From Fasciolopsis buskii (Eukaryota; Platyhelminthes; Trematoda; Plagiorchiida; Fasciolidae): a DNA stretch of 64,000 bases. Position numbers and translations under genes: made by a program. Positions 1 to 12,080 of the stretch are shown piece after piece. The stretch lies in assembly GCA_008360955.1 (NCBI GenBank), contig LUCM01003950.1:219830-283829 (forward strand), read 5' to 3'. The stretch's first letter is position 1, and each line of letters begins with the position of its first letter. The notes below the pieces were generated by a model, which ran no database searches, was not told where the DNA came from, and saw nothing but the letters and a program-made list of their open reading frames with translations.

Positions 1-272
1 GAAAATCACTGAATAATTTAGACTGAAATTGTGTGCCTCTATCGCCAGTGACCGCAGAATGAAAATTTTTGGAAATTTTCCCAATGGATATACCGATAAT
101 AGGAATACCAAATGACCAACGAGGGAAACGGTCAACACGTTAGGGAAAAACTGTAACCATCGCATGGTGGGAAGGGACGCCAAGCATAGCGGTCGGAAGC
201 AAGTTTGATAGGACCACGGACTCCGGGATGGGATTTGGAGTGTAGACGTATAAAAATCAAGTGGCACATCGA

Positions 273-494
273 TCAAGGGATAAACAACTGGGGTTTTCCG
301 GTGAACAGACCACAAATAATGAGATCATCTGCAGCAGGAAGTGGGAAAACTTTCAGCACCAGGGAGGATGATGATGATGACCGGTGGTAAACTGGTACCT
401 TATCAACATTATGTGCCTTCGTGACGTCTGTCCAGCTGAATGAGGGTGGCATAGACATCTGATGCAAACGTGAATGAGACAGAGCATTTGCCAC
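273..494 (-). pseudogene. Gypsy linker/integrase N-terminal fragment
   Basis: The segment starts with a variant of the VADALSR motif that closes RNase H (here VANALSH at the boundary) and continues with a SSLVLK...LPLP-like stretch seen before the integrase zinc finger in flatworm gypsy elements. The integrase core motif DRGTQF follows near position 50 in another frame. It belongs to the same decayed element. Confidence 0.7.
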
Positions 495-899
495 AAGATT
501 ATCAGATCCTTTTCATACCTGGTATTGGTGGTGTACTGGAAGATTTAGTCCAGATGTCGAATTTCTCTCAGGGAATAGCGGTCACTGCTGAAAGCTAGAA
601 CACGTCAGCTATTCATGATCACTGTAGATGGTAATGTTCCGACTCTCTAAAATGCCCCGAAAGTGCTTTATTGCAAGGTGTGTTGCGAGAGCTTCACGTC
701 CAAAGGTGCTACACCTGGACTGTGCCGGTCGCAGCTTCAAAGAGAAAAATGACAGGGGTTGCGTCACACCATTAACTATTTGCTGTAACTTGGCATTACG
801 GCCACGGTAGAGACATCTATCCGCTGAAAGAGGATGGCCTTATCGTCAGTATTTATGTGCTCCAGGACGGACACTTTAGAAAAGGCTCCCTTGGCTCTT

Positions 900-1190
900 T
901 TAGCTTTTGAAGTGATGGAGAACTTGCGAGATTCTTTTTTTTGGAAGCTCGGTGAGTGGTTGCGGAATCTCGAAACAACTGGGTATGAGTCGGCAATAAT
1001 ATTTGGTTACACCCAAGGGACGACGGAGACCCTCGAAAGACTGTGGTCTCGGATGGTCACGAATAACGCTGACTTTGATCTTTAACGGTCGAATACCTTC
1101 ACCATCAACGTAATGGCCAATGAATTCGAAAGGTAGAGGACTTAAGGACATTGATAAAAATTCAATACTCCTAGAAACATTAAAGGACAA
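900..1190 (-). pseudogene. Gypsy RT/RNase H connection fragment
   Basis: A minus-strand open segment carries the motif series GHYVDGEGIRP, then VIRDHPRPQS, GLRRPLG and YYCRLIPS. This is the standard region after the RT palm in Ty3/gypsy pol proteins. It is a fragment of the larger element and lies between the RT piece (1277-1863) and the RNase H piece (about 590-860). Confidence 0.8.
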
Positions 1191-1276
1191 GGCGGAGATG
1201 TTGGCGATGTTGGTGTTCGTCTGGCCATGAGGATGTCATTAACATACACAAAAGTGAAGCTGAGACCACTAAGCAC

Positions 1277-1863
1277 TTAGTCCATGAATGTCTGGAGTGT
1301 CTGAGCTGGATTTCTCAAACCAAAAGACATGCGAAAGAACTCTCTTAAGTCAACTGGCGCTGTAAAGGGAATCTTTTGAATGTCCCCTGGTGCTACAGGA
1401 ATATGATGACAGGCCCGTACCCTACCGAGCTTCCAGAAAATCCTTTGACCCCACTGGCTGTTGGAGAAACCGTGAATGTGGGGGACCGGGTAACGGTCAA
1501 GTACAATAGCTTTTTTAAGGGTACGGTAATCAACACAAGGGCACCGGTCGCCGGTAGCCGTTGCTTTTCTGGGGCCGGGTGGAACGAAGATGCCCATGCT
1601 CGTGTTGGTGGGTGAATTATGCCTAGTGTCCGCCTATGCTTAAATTGTGCTTCGGTTGCAGAAAGTCGCTTGGGTAACAGTCTACGTGGACGCGTTGCTG
1701 TCGGAATGGTTTTAGTAACAATGTGGTGCTGAACGTCATGTGGTGTTGCAGATGAAGACGCTTGTGGTGCAGTTATTGTAAAGAATACGTCCAAAACGAA
1801 AGTAAATCCTGGGTGGAGTGCCATCGGAAAAGGGATGCACATATGGATGCAGTGTGTATGCAA
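1277..1863 (-). pseudogene. Frameshifted gypsy reverse transcriptase segment
   Basis: Two overlapping minus-strand frames carry successive parts of one RT domain. The first (1863 to about 1560) holds the region leading into the palm. The second (1597-1277) holds the YRTL, DRYPVPHI and FGLRN motifs. The catalytic YVDD-type box expected just downstream is not clearly preserved. The shift between frames and the substitutions around conserved positions show a non-functional copy. Confidence 0.8.
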
Positions 1864-2160
1864 AGAGATAGTACTGTCTTACAAAATATTGTTTTATATA
1901 AAGCAAAATGACAAGAGCTGAAAGGAAGTCGATTTCGAGGGTCAGGTGGGACACGTCAAGAATTATGAAAATCCAAGGAAAATATTGTCCTAAATCTGTG
2001 CCAAGTGTCAGTAGTTCTTGACCGCGTGCCTTCATGGAGGAACTGCTGGCTGTTTGCAGAGTAAGTTGGAATGTAAACGATACTGACCTGAAAGAACAGG
2101 GATAACACTTATCTGGGCACCGGTGCCAACTAAAAACCTCATGGAACAAGACCGGTGAAA

Positions 2161-3564
2161 AAAGTAGAGTAGGTGATAGGATTATGAGTTTCCCGCACGG
2201 TTTTCTTTGTAATTAGATGGAAACTGTCATCGATGAGCTTTTTTTAACCAAAATGCTGGTGATATCAACAACGGGAATGATTAGATGGGACAGGAGAACT
2301 TCTACATGGTCGAGCGCGAGATGGCCAACCTTTTTTTATCTACGTTTTTGAGTTGTCAGGTGATTGATTTGTTCCTTGAATTGGGAGATGGAGTCCTCGG
2401 GGAAAGGAGTCCGTAACAGTAATCTTGCTATTGGAATTAGCGTCAAAAATTCCGCCGGCAGCTTCAGTTGATTCTGTTGTCGAGGCAACTTTCTTAAAGA
2501 GTGCCAAAACTACCCTGGGCGAAGAACGAAGTTTTTCATGCACGCATGTCGTAACAGTGAGTCATCCATTTTGTGAGATCTCAGAAACTGTTTCATGTAT
2601 CCGAAGAGAGTTTCCCATCTGCGATTTCAACATTTGTGAAATGCGTATCAATGCGTGGCTGATCAGATAATCTATTGTTTGAGTTTGCGTCTGAGTGTTT
2701 ATAGGACTACCTAAGTGAAATTTCATAAATTAAATCACACATGAACCACGTAGGAATACGTCACAGACTGAGAACGGACGTAATGGATGCGGAAGAGTGC
2801 CTCTAACTGCACGAACCACAAGCAGGGATGTGCAAATAAAAACGGAGGAATTCTTACGGCGATTTGGGCATGAACGGTGTTTTGGCTGCCTCATGCATCA
2901 CAAATCCATGGCGGATTTTAATCGTACATAGTGTGAGGTGATATAATGCACAGTTAAACCCACACAACGGAGACACACAAAGACTTGGGACTGAATTGCG
3001 GACTCGCCAATTTGTGGTTAAAAAAACCGGAGCGTTTTCGCACCGGGCATGTGTGGGCATGACGTCATGCTAAAAGTAAAAACCTATGCAACCGATGGTT
3101 TGCACATAGGCCCTTTGGCCAAGGCAGGTGATTCTGTCGCTTGGCTGTCCGGGATGGGCCTCAGTTACGACTTCAACTACCCGGACGTGCGATTGGACGC
3201 ACGGACCTCAGGGCACGCTCTACAGCCTCCAATCTGTACTGAATTCTGTTTTGGTGCTTTCTTTATGTAGTTTTCATTGCTCCCACAATATCTGTTTGGC
3301 AATAAAAGAAGTGTACAATAAAAACCGAACATAAGCATTTCTGTGTGCATGGACGTGGTTGAAGTGACTGTTGGTTTGTGACGTGTTTCAAACACAATGT
3401 AAGTGTGATGCATTTGACAAATTGAGCGAAATGTAACAGAAAAAGTGTAGTCGATTGTTAAGCGATACTGCGGAAGTTATGAGTTTGGTTTTAGCCTCCC
3501 AGAATGTTAGATCGACATTATTCATTGCAAATTGTTTTCACATTTCGTCTACCTGCCTTTCAAG
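2161..3564. other. Intronic stretch upstream of the penultimate IFT88 exon, no gene seen
   Basis: It lies between the gypsy pol remnant and the IFT88 exon at 3565. Short open frames on both strands have no recognisable motif. AATAAA-like hexamers on the plus strand near 3302 and 3319 could belong to a decayed repeat, but I could not name one. The gag end of the gypsy element would be expected here on the minus strand and was not recognisable. Confidence 0.4.
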
Positions 3565-3771
3565 GCCTACGTTTTCTAGTCCGTCTAAGCACAGACATGG
3601 GTTTGCCTGAAGCCCAGGAATATTCGAATCGCCTTAAACGGGCCGAGAAAACCAAGGAAGCACGTGAACAACGACAGTTATCGGCCAGCAATCGTCGTGG
3701 CAGTTTCAATGTAGCCAGTGCAGGCCGGACACAAGGCAGTCGTGAAAATTCGGCCAGCGCAAGCAGCGGAG
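3565..3771 (+). CDS. IFT88: IFT88 penultimate coding exon
   Basis: The acceptor TTTCAAG precedes 3565 and the exon starts one base into a codon. A preceding T would give the family Cys before LRFLVRL. It ends AGCGGAG|GTAGGT in phase 1. Family continuity (LRFLVRL followed by a helical EYSNRLKR segment) argues for 3565 over the later possible acceptor at 3592. Confidence 0.85.
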
Positions 3772-5510
3772 GTAGGTAAAGAGCTCAAGTTTTGATTTTC
3801 GATTTCTCTAATCTCCGCGTTCGTCTCTCTTAATCCACATTTTGCACTTTTTCGCCTGCGTTTGACCGGATGTCCTTCGGACTATAGCATTCGAGTACAA
3901 ACATTCGGTCAGCCGGTTAACCGTACACTCAGGACTCTTCAAACTGTAGTTTCGCTCTCGTTAGAGCTTATCGATCATGCGCATCCCCCATTGCATTCAG
4001 GTATGATAACATGGCACTACCAGCTCCTGACCAGGGTAGTTAAAATTACCAAGTTAAGCTTGCTCAGATGTCGTCCTCAATGACACGCAGCAGTGTCCGA
4101 CGGCTTCGAGCTTCTAACTCAATTTTTAATGTTAGCACCAAAGGAAGTGACAGACAGGTCGGGTAGATATGCTTTTTGAAAAAAATATATCCGGGGAAAA
4201 TAATGATTCCAAATATTTAACTGCCAATGAGTAATCTGCGTGAATGATAGAATGCTAAGAATGCTAAATTCAGATACGAATGAGACAGTTATTGCCAGGT
4301 ATTCGGACTTAGCTGAACCCGCATTGGTTGCAGACCTAAAGCAGAAATTGTATACAAAAAAAACATTGTGATAATTCGATAATTCCACATAAATTGCGTG
4401 TTTATTCAAGCTGTTTTCGACGGGACGTTGGCCCAGGAAGATCAACAGTATGAATTAAACGGTTCTGTGCACATTGGTTTGGCTGATGCACCGTAACGAG
4501 CACAACCTTCTTGGATGTCCGTAGCTTTGCCACATTTCTTTGCAATGTTGGATAAAGTTAGTTGTGTAACTGGACCCGACCATTATTTGGTAGTCGTATT
4601 CTTGTTAGCACTTAAACACCTTAATTGATTTGCATTTTTCAGTAACCGTCCGAGGAGTCGATAATGTATTGATTATCTAAGTGGAAACGATCCAACTATG
4701 TAATAATGTGATCGGGGAAATTGATCGTTCGTCGTTTGATGGCGTATTGCTTCGGTGGTCATTGAGGATACAGTGCTTGACAAACAGCAGGCCTCTCGCT
4801 ATTGCTTAAAGTCGTGTGGAGTTATATTTCGGCCTGATGAAGTTCACACATCCTTGTAGACTGTTTACGAAACCTGTGGTGATCGGTTATTCGCACAAAA
4901 GTGCCACTGTGTGCCCTATCGGCCGTTGGTTACTTGCACACAAAGTGGGCAGGTGTGACCCAAGGGAACTCGATAGGGTTTAAAGCTGAACTGGGATCAT
5001 ACAGAACATTCAATCAAAATCGTAAAATGTTAACTGAATTTGTTTTGCACTTAATTCTGTCAGTCGATACTTACAAAAATACTCTTAATTCGTATGATTA
5101 TATCTCCTAGTAATCGGGCAAGCTGAACGTGCTCTGGTACCCAGTGGGTCGAAGGATATAGCTAATAGATCCGCATTTCTATTGATTGCATGATTTGTGA
5201 CTGGAAAAACTGTTCAATACTCCCACCCTGTTACACACCGTGCTCTGTAGGTGATAGTCGGGAAAATAGTGCCAAGCGGGGCTTTGCGCGTGGCCCTTTG
5301 TCACGTTCATCGGTGACCAGTTTGCCACGCCAACCGGAGGACAGTGCTGAATCGAGTCAACGAACTGTACAGTCCACGATGAATGGCAGTATAGACTACG
5401 TGGATCCGTTGGGGCCAGCAATTGATCGGCCTCGAACGGCGGCTCGATCCCGTCCGATTCAGGATGAATTTGCAGATGAAGAAATCGATGACAGTCTACT
5501 TCCGGAATAG
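3565..5510 (+). CDS. IFT88: Intraflagellar transport protein 88, C-terminal part (two last coding exons)
   Basis: IFT88 is a TPR subunit of the IFT-B complex, which moves cargo along cilia and flagella. Two exons are visible, 3565-3771 and 5251-5510, joined by a phase-1 intron (AG|GTAGGT donor, CTGTAG acceptor), giving 154 codons plus stop. The first exon reads LRFLVRL, then EYSNRLKRAEK and KEAREQR, matching the end of the TPR region. The second is Ser/Arg rich and closes with YVDPLGP, RPRTAARSR and DEFADEEIDDSLLPE, the diagnostic IFT88 tail (vertebrate copies end DDLLPE). The 5' exons must lie left of the window, because the preceding sequence is an intron carrying a gypsy remnant. Expected in ciliated larvae, sperm, flame cells and sensory endings. 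Identification comes from memory of the conserved C-terminus; confidence is high. Confidence 0.88.
5251..5510 (+). CDS. IFT88: IFT88 terminal coding exon
   Basis: The acceptor is TGCTCTGTAG. The first two bases complete the split Gly codon, and the frame then runs GDSREN to the conserved acidic end DDSLLPE and TAG at 5508-5510. A poly(A) signal follows 176 bases later. Confidence 0.88.
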
Positions 5511-5685
5511 ACATGTTCGGATGATGAGACACATTCATCTTTGACAGAATCCTCACAATCCGACCTATTATTTGCGAGGATCCTTGCTTGCTGCCATCAA
5601 TGTTGTTTCAAACGTCCGCTGTTATCAGTACGGTTTTAAATCATATTGTATCCTTATTCCCGAGTGAGAAAGTCATTAATGACGA

Positions 5686-5691
5686 AATAAA
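5686..5691 (+). promoter_or_regulatory. Poly(A) signal of IFT88
   Basis: A canonical AATAAA stands 176 bases after the IFT88 stop, followed by a T/G-rich stretch (GTGTTGTGGTGTTTTTT from about 5708) typical of a downstream cleavage element. Confidence 0.75.
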
Positions 5692-7272
5692 GTAAATGAG
5701 ACAATTAGTGTTGTGGTGTTTTTTCGACGAAACTTGGCTGGTTTATGCACGTACGCATTGGGCAGGAACCAAACAGTACTCAATTTTGGAATACGTAATT
5801 CTGCTTTGTTCTATCAGCGAATGAAAAAGGTACACACTTCATCCTCACAATCGAACGTTTTTCGTGGCGGGCAGCCTCTGTGATTATGTTCGTCATACGA
5901 AGCATGGACGCACAAAACTAATACACACTACTCTGGCAAAGCTTCTCCATATCGGCGATTATATGGACCAAACGAGAAGTATTAAAATATACCATAAATG
6001 CTCTTTCTTACAATTATCTCAATGAATTTGAAAATATGTTAGTCTTGGCTTTCCCGACAGAGACAACCAATCATGTTTACGTTAGCTTGAAGCGTTCGCA
6101 ACTGATTGAATATCCTATTTACCGCGACCCTTCATTCGCACATAATATAGTGATATGCAAGCAACAACACAAGGCCGATAGTATCAACGACTTATTTGGC
6201 AAACTGCTTACGACATGATCGACGATGCTATGGCTAGCATATCAAACTAGACGGCGCATGTTTAGTTCAATTAAGGAAACATGATTTGTTGTTTAACTGA
6301 TAAGCTTGGTGAATCACGTGGTCTATGCTGTAAAACCGCATACCTTCGAATGAAAAACAAACTTGGTCGATTCTAGCTCGCTGTTCTGATTTTGTGGTTA
6401 GATTCTCCGTAGAAGTTTACACATTTTGATCTCCAACTAGGAGCGCGAGATAAGCTCATTAATTACACATAAAAATAGATATCTGTACTTTATCACAGAC
6501 AATCGAATATGTCAGTTTTCCTCATACTAGAGCGGGATTTGGGATAGTATTTTCAAGAAGAGGAAATTTCTGCATCCGAATTATCCCGTGCGGGGGTATG
6601 GTATTGTAACTGGTATTGCGCCCGAGTCCAACAACCGTTTCATTGATTAGCGGTGGTTGTGCGAGGCTGGACCATGGAAGACAAACTGCGATCAACACAT
6701 AGGTGTGGCGTGAGTTGAAGGCAAGAGTGCGAATGTGCAAAAAGAAGGCTATGCAGTGAGCTAGGCCAACCAATTAGGGTGAGCGGTCCGGATGGGACAA
6801 AAAAGAACACCAGGAACTGAATCACGTGAAATGCGTTGAGCAAGGTGGATCAACCAAAGCGCGACCCGGACAACTGATGAAATGATGGCAGTTGCGGGGG
6901 CACAATAATGCAAGCAAAGCAAGTTTACTTAGTACATGAGAATCTCTGTTTACCCGTGGAATCTGTTTGTTTTTACTTGAGATAGTAGGAACGGATGCTA
7001 ATGATCTAGAGACGGAATGGGCCTACTGAATAGCAGCAACCGAAACAAAGAAACGCTAATATTTAACACCCCGGTTTGCTGGTTCTAAGCAAATGCTCTT
7101 GTTAAGTTGACTGCCAGTCAACAATTGGTCCGACGAGTTTTGGAAATTTAATTCTTTGGTTTGTTATAAGTTTGTTCCGTTGTCACTGGAGAAACTTCTC
7201 TCAGTTATTCTAGCTTAGCCGTCCGTTAACCATGCGCTGCGCTAACGACTGAATTTGTTCGCCTCAGAATTG
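5692..7272. other. Intergenic stretch, nothing recognised
   Basis: This is the downstream flank of IFT88. It holds only short frames without motifs and no splice-compatible coding block on either strand that I could support. Confidence 0.4.
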
Positions 7273-7864
7273 GGCTAGGGCGCCTCAAACTGCACCCACC
7301 CACCTACACGACATGTTAGCCCAACACCAATTCGAAATCGGAGGAACGTTGTTGGGCTGGTCGGTCGACATTATGACTCATCGGAACTTAACGCCGAGGC
7401 CGGTTGGCCTTAATCACATGACAAGAAGCACGCTAACCACGTGTGGGCAAATAAGCTAGTGAAGTCCCGAGTCAAACGATTTATTGTGAGCATTATGTGG
7501 CATGATGCGGAATACTCCGAATGAAAACCCAAGAAAACTCCGCCAGTAGTTGGTGGCCAAACGACTTCGGATTTCAGTGAATAAGGTAGGTTTACCATCT
7601 TATCAAAAACTGGGAAACGAGGTAATTAAGATCATTCGTGAATTTCCTAAGAAATCCAGTTTCGACCGGCACCCTTACTGAATTCTTCCTCCAGTGATGT
7701 GAGCCTTAGACCACTAGTAATTGACAAACTTTTATGAAAGATTATCAAGAACTTTCTGTAGCATCCCAACGCATGCAACAGCTACCCTAGTATGTGAACG
7801 GTAATTTTCGGAGTTTCTCTAAACTGTATCGCCTGTGGATGATAAATCGATGGATAGCACGTGG
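7273..7864 (+). repeat. Direct repeat copy A (592 bp)
   Basis: This block recurs at 8526-9117 with a constant offset of 1253 and no indels. The only difference I find is A at 7495 against T at 8748. It starts GGCTAGGGCGCC and ends AGCACGTGG. It has no TG...CA ends, no terminal inverted repeats and no conserved reading frame. The orientation given is arbitrary. Confidence 0.95.
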
Positions 7865-8525
7865 AGCTTTTGCCACATTTATAAATAGAAACAAAAAGCT
7901 TATAGTTTGGTAGTTTACCGGTATGCCGATTCGTAACTAAATTCTAAACAATCTCGAAAGAACCCGAAACAACCACTGTTTTCAAAGAAGGGATGGTTAT
8001 AACGTGTAGGCTGATCCATCGGTTACAAATAACTGAATTCCTTGGTTTGAGCCTTGTGATGTGCAACTATCAGCCGGGTTTCGGATTCAACTGGACACAT
8101 GATGAAGCAACCCGGGCTGATCCGTGGATTGTTGAGACTGAGTGCTCAAACAAGCAAAGTCAGCATCTGCGCATGTTTGCGTTGGGCTCAGAGATTACGG
8201 ATTTCCGTTTTGCTCCAGTTTCAGACCATCACAATCATATTACCGTATCCCGTACATTCGTTTAATCTAGGAGACAGTGGTGCTGGATGCTGTATAGGAA
8301 ACCCATCGCAGTTGTACGGACCAGGCCCGGGTAAAGCTAGCAATCCTAAATAAGCCTCTGAGGCACCTAGTGCGACCTGTTTGGCTGCTCGCTGCTTAAA
8401 CGACTTTGATAGGCCCCGATACTATTGAGATCAAGGTGAAGTCGAACGCCCGATAGTCCAAACGTCTACAAGCCTCTTTTGCCAGCGTTCATTTGCGAAC
8501 GGCGACCCGATGACGTCCTGCAACC
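7865..8525. other. 661-bp spacer between the two direct repeats
   Basis: Unique sequence between repeat copies A and B. There are open frames of up to 90 codons (7993-8265) without a recognised motif. No primer-binding-site-like sequence follows copy A, which argues against an LTR pair. Confidence 0.5.
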
Positions 8526-9117
8526 GGCTAGGGCGCCTCAAACTGCACCCACCCACCTACACGACATGTTAGCCCAACACCAATTCGAAATCGGAGGAAC
8601 GTTGTTGGGCTGGTCGGTCGACATTATGACTCATCGGAACTTAACGCCGAGGCCGGTTGGCCTTAATCACATGACAAGAAGCACGCTAACCACGTGTGGG
8701 CAAATAAGCTAGTGAAGTCCCGAGTCAAACGATTTATTGTGAGCATTTTGTGGCATGATGCGGAATACTCCGAATGAAAACCCAAGAAAACTCCGCCAGT
8801 AGTTGGTGGCCAAACGACTTCGGATTTCAGTGAATAAGGTAGGTTTACCATCTTATCAAAAACTGGGAAACGAGGTAATTAAGATCATTCGTGAATTTCC
8901 TAAGAAATCCAGTTTCGACCGGCACCCTTACTGAATTCTTCCTCCAGTGATGTGAGCCTTAGACCACTAGTAATTGACAAACTTTTATGAAAGATTATCA
9001 AGAACTTTCTGTAGCATCCCAACGCATGCAACAGCTACCCTAGTATGTGAACGGTAATTTTCGGAGTTTCTCTAAACTGTATCGCCTGTGGATGATAAAT
9101 CGATGGATAGCACGTGG
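8526..9117 (+). repeat. Direct repeat copy B (592 bp)
   Basis: Second copy of the block at 7273-7864, identical except at 8748. The sequence just after each copy (AGCTTTTGCC after A, GGCGATTTTGCC after B) is weakly alike, so an older, longer homology may extend past the right edge. Confidence 0.95.
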
Positions 9118-9139
9118 GGCGATTTTGCCGCGTTCTTTA

Positions 9140-9350
9140 ATGTGAAATATGGCATTGACCGAGTGGATTAGGTTTCTATTACCCGAAGCCGTCAGCGGTT
9201 CGAATCCTGGATCTCCCGGTCGCGATGGAAGTAGGCGGATCATTCGCCTCTACCCGGGTCTTTGACTTATTGCACCCCTAATGCACTTTGAGGCTCTATG
9301 TCACTCAAAGATCCGGGTTATGTCTTCCTTCGTCCCTCTTCTAGAGAACC
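9140..9350 (+). repeat. Degenerate tRNA-derived (SINE-like) element
   Basis: An A-box-like GACCGAGTGGATTAGG near 9157 and a perfect B-box core GGTTCGAATCC near 9197 are spaced as in a tRNA, but the flanks do not fold into a convincing acceptor stem. The following C/T-rich part (CTCTACCCGGGTCTTTGAC) would be the SINE body. The 5' half is mutated, so an active tRNA gene is unlikely. Confidence 0.5.
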
Positions 9351-12080
9351 GGCAATGTTACAAGGTATTCCACCCCCACAGCTCCTTTGCGTGCAGCATG
9401 GAATCGAGATAACTATGGTGTTCTGGAGGGAGAAGGTATTGTTTGGTTCATAATGTACCTTGGACTATATCCCACGACTGGATTGGTAATGCTTTATTTT
9501 TGTTAATTTCAACAAATTCACATAGATGCCATTGCTAAATTTAGTTGCTGCGATATCGTTTGTGGTATCGGCTACTGTTCTGATGCTACAGATTACATAT
9601 TTTGCAGGAGTGTCGATTTTGCACGCTTCTGATAAAGAGGCTAGCGTTTGAAACTTTCTTTTATCATAGTAAATGCACTACAAGAGCTGATCAAGCGTGC
9701 CTTTGGAAAGGCGTTTCACTAAAACTAGAAAACAACATGGGCGACCTGAACTTGTCAAACAATCTACCTGTTAAATCACTTGGAGATGAACAGTTACGCC
9801 ATGGTACTGGTACAATGAGTGAACTAATAGTTGTTTCAAAAACAAAAATCAATTCAGATGGGATAAGTAAACTCTCCACTTATAGTCCGCTGAGGGGCAG
9901 ATTTGTCAGCTACTGTATAGTGGACCGGAGTCATAAAGTGAAGTGAAGGACATAGTAGTTTCTAGTTTGTATTGAAGCTCGATGAATAACAATTATTACC
10001 ATTTACGGGTGATCTGATTTGCGATGAGGCAAAGACTGTACGGTCTGTATATTTGTAAATGGGACACCTCAGCAACGCAAGAAAATAATTGTCCTTTTGG
10101 TATCATTTTTCTTGCTTTATATGCATACCCCGTGCGGTAATCATGGGGATAGTAAAGTTTTGGGGTCAATCTTCTTAATGAGAATAGGTTCGAACATTGG
10201 TATTGGTAGGTAGCTCAGATTGCTCGTTTCCATGATGTGCTGATCACAAACGTTTCGTCACCAATCGAGATGACACCAAATCTGTCATCAGGACGGCTGA
10301 CGAGACGTTTTCGACCAAAACGACAAGCCAAGCGATCAAAACCTCAAGAGAATTTCCCTAATAGAAGAGTATGCGAAACTCCATAACATTCACAATAAAT
10401 GAGGAGCAGAAAACACGTGGCAATACAACACTCGATGAAACTGTGTTGTTAAGTACTTCGAAACAGGGTACAACAAGCCATAAGAACAGTTCGTCCATTC
10501 CTAAAAAATGACAAGGGCAGCGTATGACCTATTTGCAACTGATTGACGATCCATTGTATTCCGTTAGGTGATCACCTGTGAGTGACTATTTGTTGTGAGC
10601 TTACCGACGGGGATCTGGCATCTCGTCGATTCAGGTGGGCGTGTCGTTCGGCCATTTTTTAATGTAGAATGAACTTCCAATCGTCCCAGGGAGATAAAAG
10701 TGCCGCAGTTGGCTGTTAGCAATGACATGTAAACAGCAACGCGAAGAGATACGAATGAAAACTTATAATATTGCAATTTTCGAAAAGCGTTTTGACCCAA
10801 GGATTATCGGGTTGAGTAACCCGAGACTATATCGATCATAACAATGAGTACTTGAGCATTTAGAAGAAAGTTTAGATCAATTATTTCAGCGGATACTTTG
10901 ATCCATTAATCATTGAGGAAGAGGAAAAGAAAACACACATGATCGTTTTGAGTCACTGTCGATTTAACAAGTGGACAAAATTCAAACTAATAGGAATCAA
11001 CTGCGAGACAAGTTTAGTGCGGATGGCCCCGGATCCTTCAGATTAACAGTGGATATAAAGAGGAAATAACTCTCCATTATTAGGTAGTGAAACAACAGAC
11101 GAGTGGATATAGTCTGATAAACGTGCTCCGTAGCTGATGCGAGTCAACTGGAAACACTGGACAAACCCAAGAAGTAAAGGCCTAAACAAACGCAAAGCAA
11201 CTATGGTTTTCAGGTTCCAATCTAACCTTAAAAACAGCTTTTCTTGCTAGTTCGCCTGTCTATCACTCTCAGTCTGGGAGAACTACGAGCACAATCACTT
11301 TAAGTTCATCATTATCCGCAAAACAGTTCCATTTTCTGCCGTATCATCAAGATTCGAAGCCTGTTAGACAAATTTAGCTATCGTTCTACAGTTTTTCTCG
11401 CCGTGCTGCTGCTACTTCTGACATCACCATTCAAGATCTTTCAAAACAAAACAAGGAAGGAATGTTTTGTACGCAACAGTCATTAATAAGATACACAAAA
11501 TAAACAGAAAAATAAACAAAACAACGGGGTGAACAGGTCTTTTGAATGGTACGTGGATGAGACAGACAACAAATGAATTGTACAGTACAAAGACGATGGT
11601 GATGCGTGAACTCGTGTTCACGCCTGTGAATCGGGCACATCAGTTTGAATTCTGCAGTGGGTAGTCTCACATTTTTAGCGACTAGTTGATATGGTCATGC
11701 CATGTGGTTGCTCAAGATCACCCAGGCAACAAACGCGGTTGTCGTGGTTTACTCAAGTCCTAATCACAGCCATCATTGTGAAAGACAGAAAAATATGTGA
11801 AATCGGATCAAACACATAAGGGAGTAGGTGGGTGATGATGGAGCGACACGGCACGATAGTACCGCAGTAGAGACAAACCACAGTAGGTCCACCACAATGT
11901 CGTTTACATAGACCTACTGAATAAGGGAACCTAGTTTTCGGCCATACTGGACTGGCAGAAATTCAGTGCATCAAATCCCTATAGACATTCGATCAAACAG
12001 CTCACCAACTTGGGAGTTGTCATGAAGACAAATTTCACAGAGTCAAATATCTGCGAATCGTGCCTAACTATCCTCAGCGC
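9351..12080. other. Intergenic stretch, nothing recognised
   Basis: It lies between the tRNA-like element and the 3' end of the minus-strand gene at 12081. The longest open frame (9602-9946, plus) has no recognisable domain. A clear poly(A) signal for the minus-strand gene was not found. Confidence 0.35.

Larger units (their letters stand above)
1..2160 (-). mobile_element. Degraded Ty3/gypsy LTR-retrotransposon pol remnant
   Basis: Reading the minus strand from about 2150 down to 1 gives, in the usual Ty3/gypsy order, a retropepsin-like segment (about 2150-1870), reverse transcriptase (about 1863-1200, with PWAS-like and FGLRN-type motifs), the RT/RNase H connection (1190-900), RNase H (about 860-590, ending in a YSDH-type motif) and a linker plus integrase start (about 560-1, with a DRGTQF motif near 25-55). 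The frame changes several times (for example between 1863-1393 and 1597-1277) and stops interrupt the segments, so this is a dead copy. No LTR was recognised on the right, and the left end leaves the window. It sits antisense in an intron of IFT88. Family assignment is firm; boundaries are approximate. Confidence 0.85.

Noticed and set aside
7273..9117. LTR pair of a small (TRIM-like) retroelement
   Set aside because: The repeats do not begin TG or end CA, no primer-binding site follows copy A, no polypurine tract precedes copy B and no target duplication is visible.
9148..9225. Functional tRNA gene
   Set aside because: Good B box, but the acceptor and anticodon stems do not pair. A SINE-derived relic fits better.
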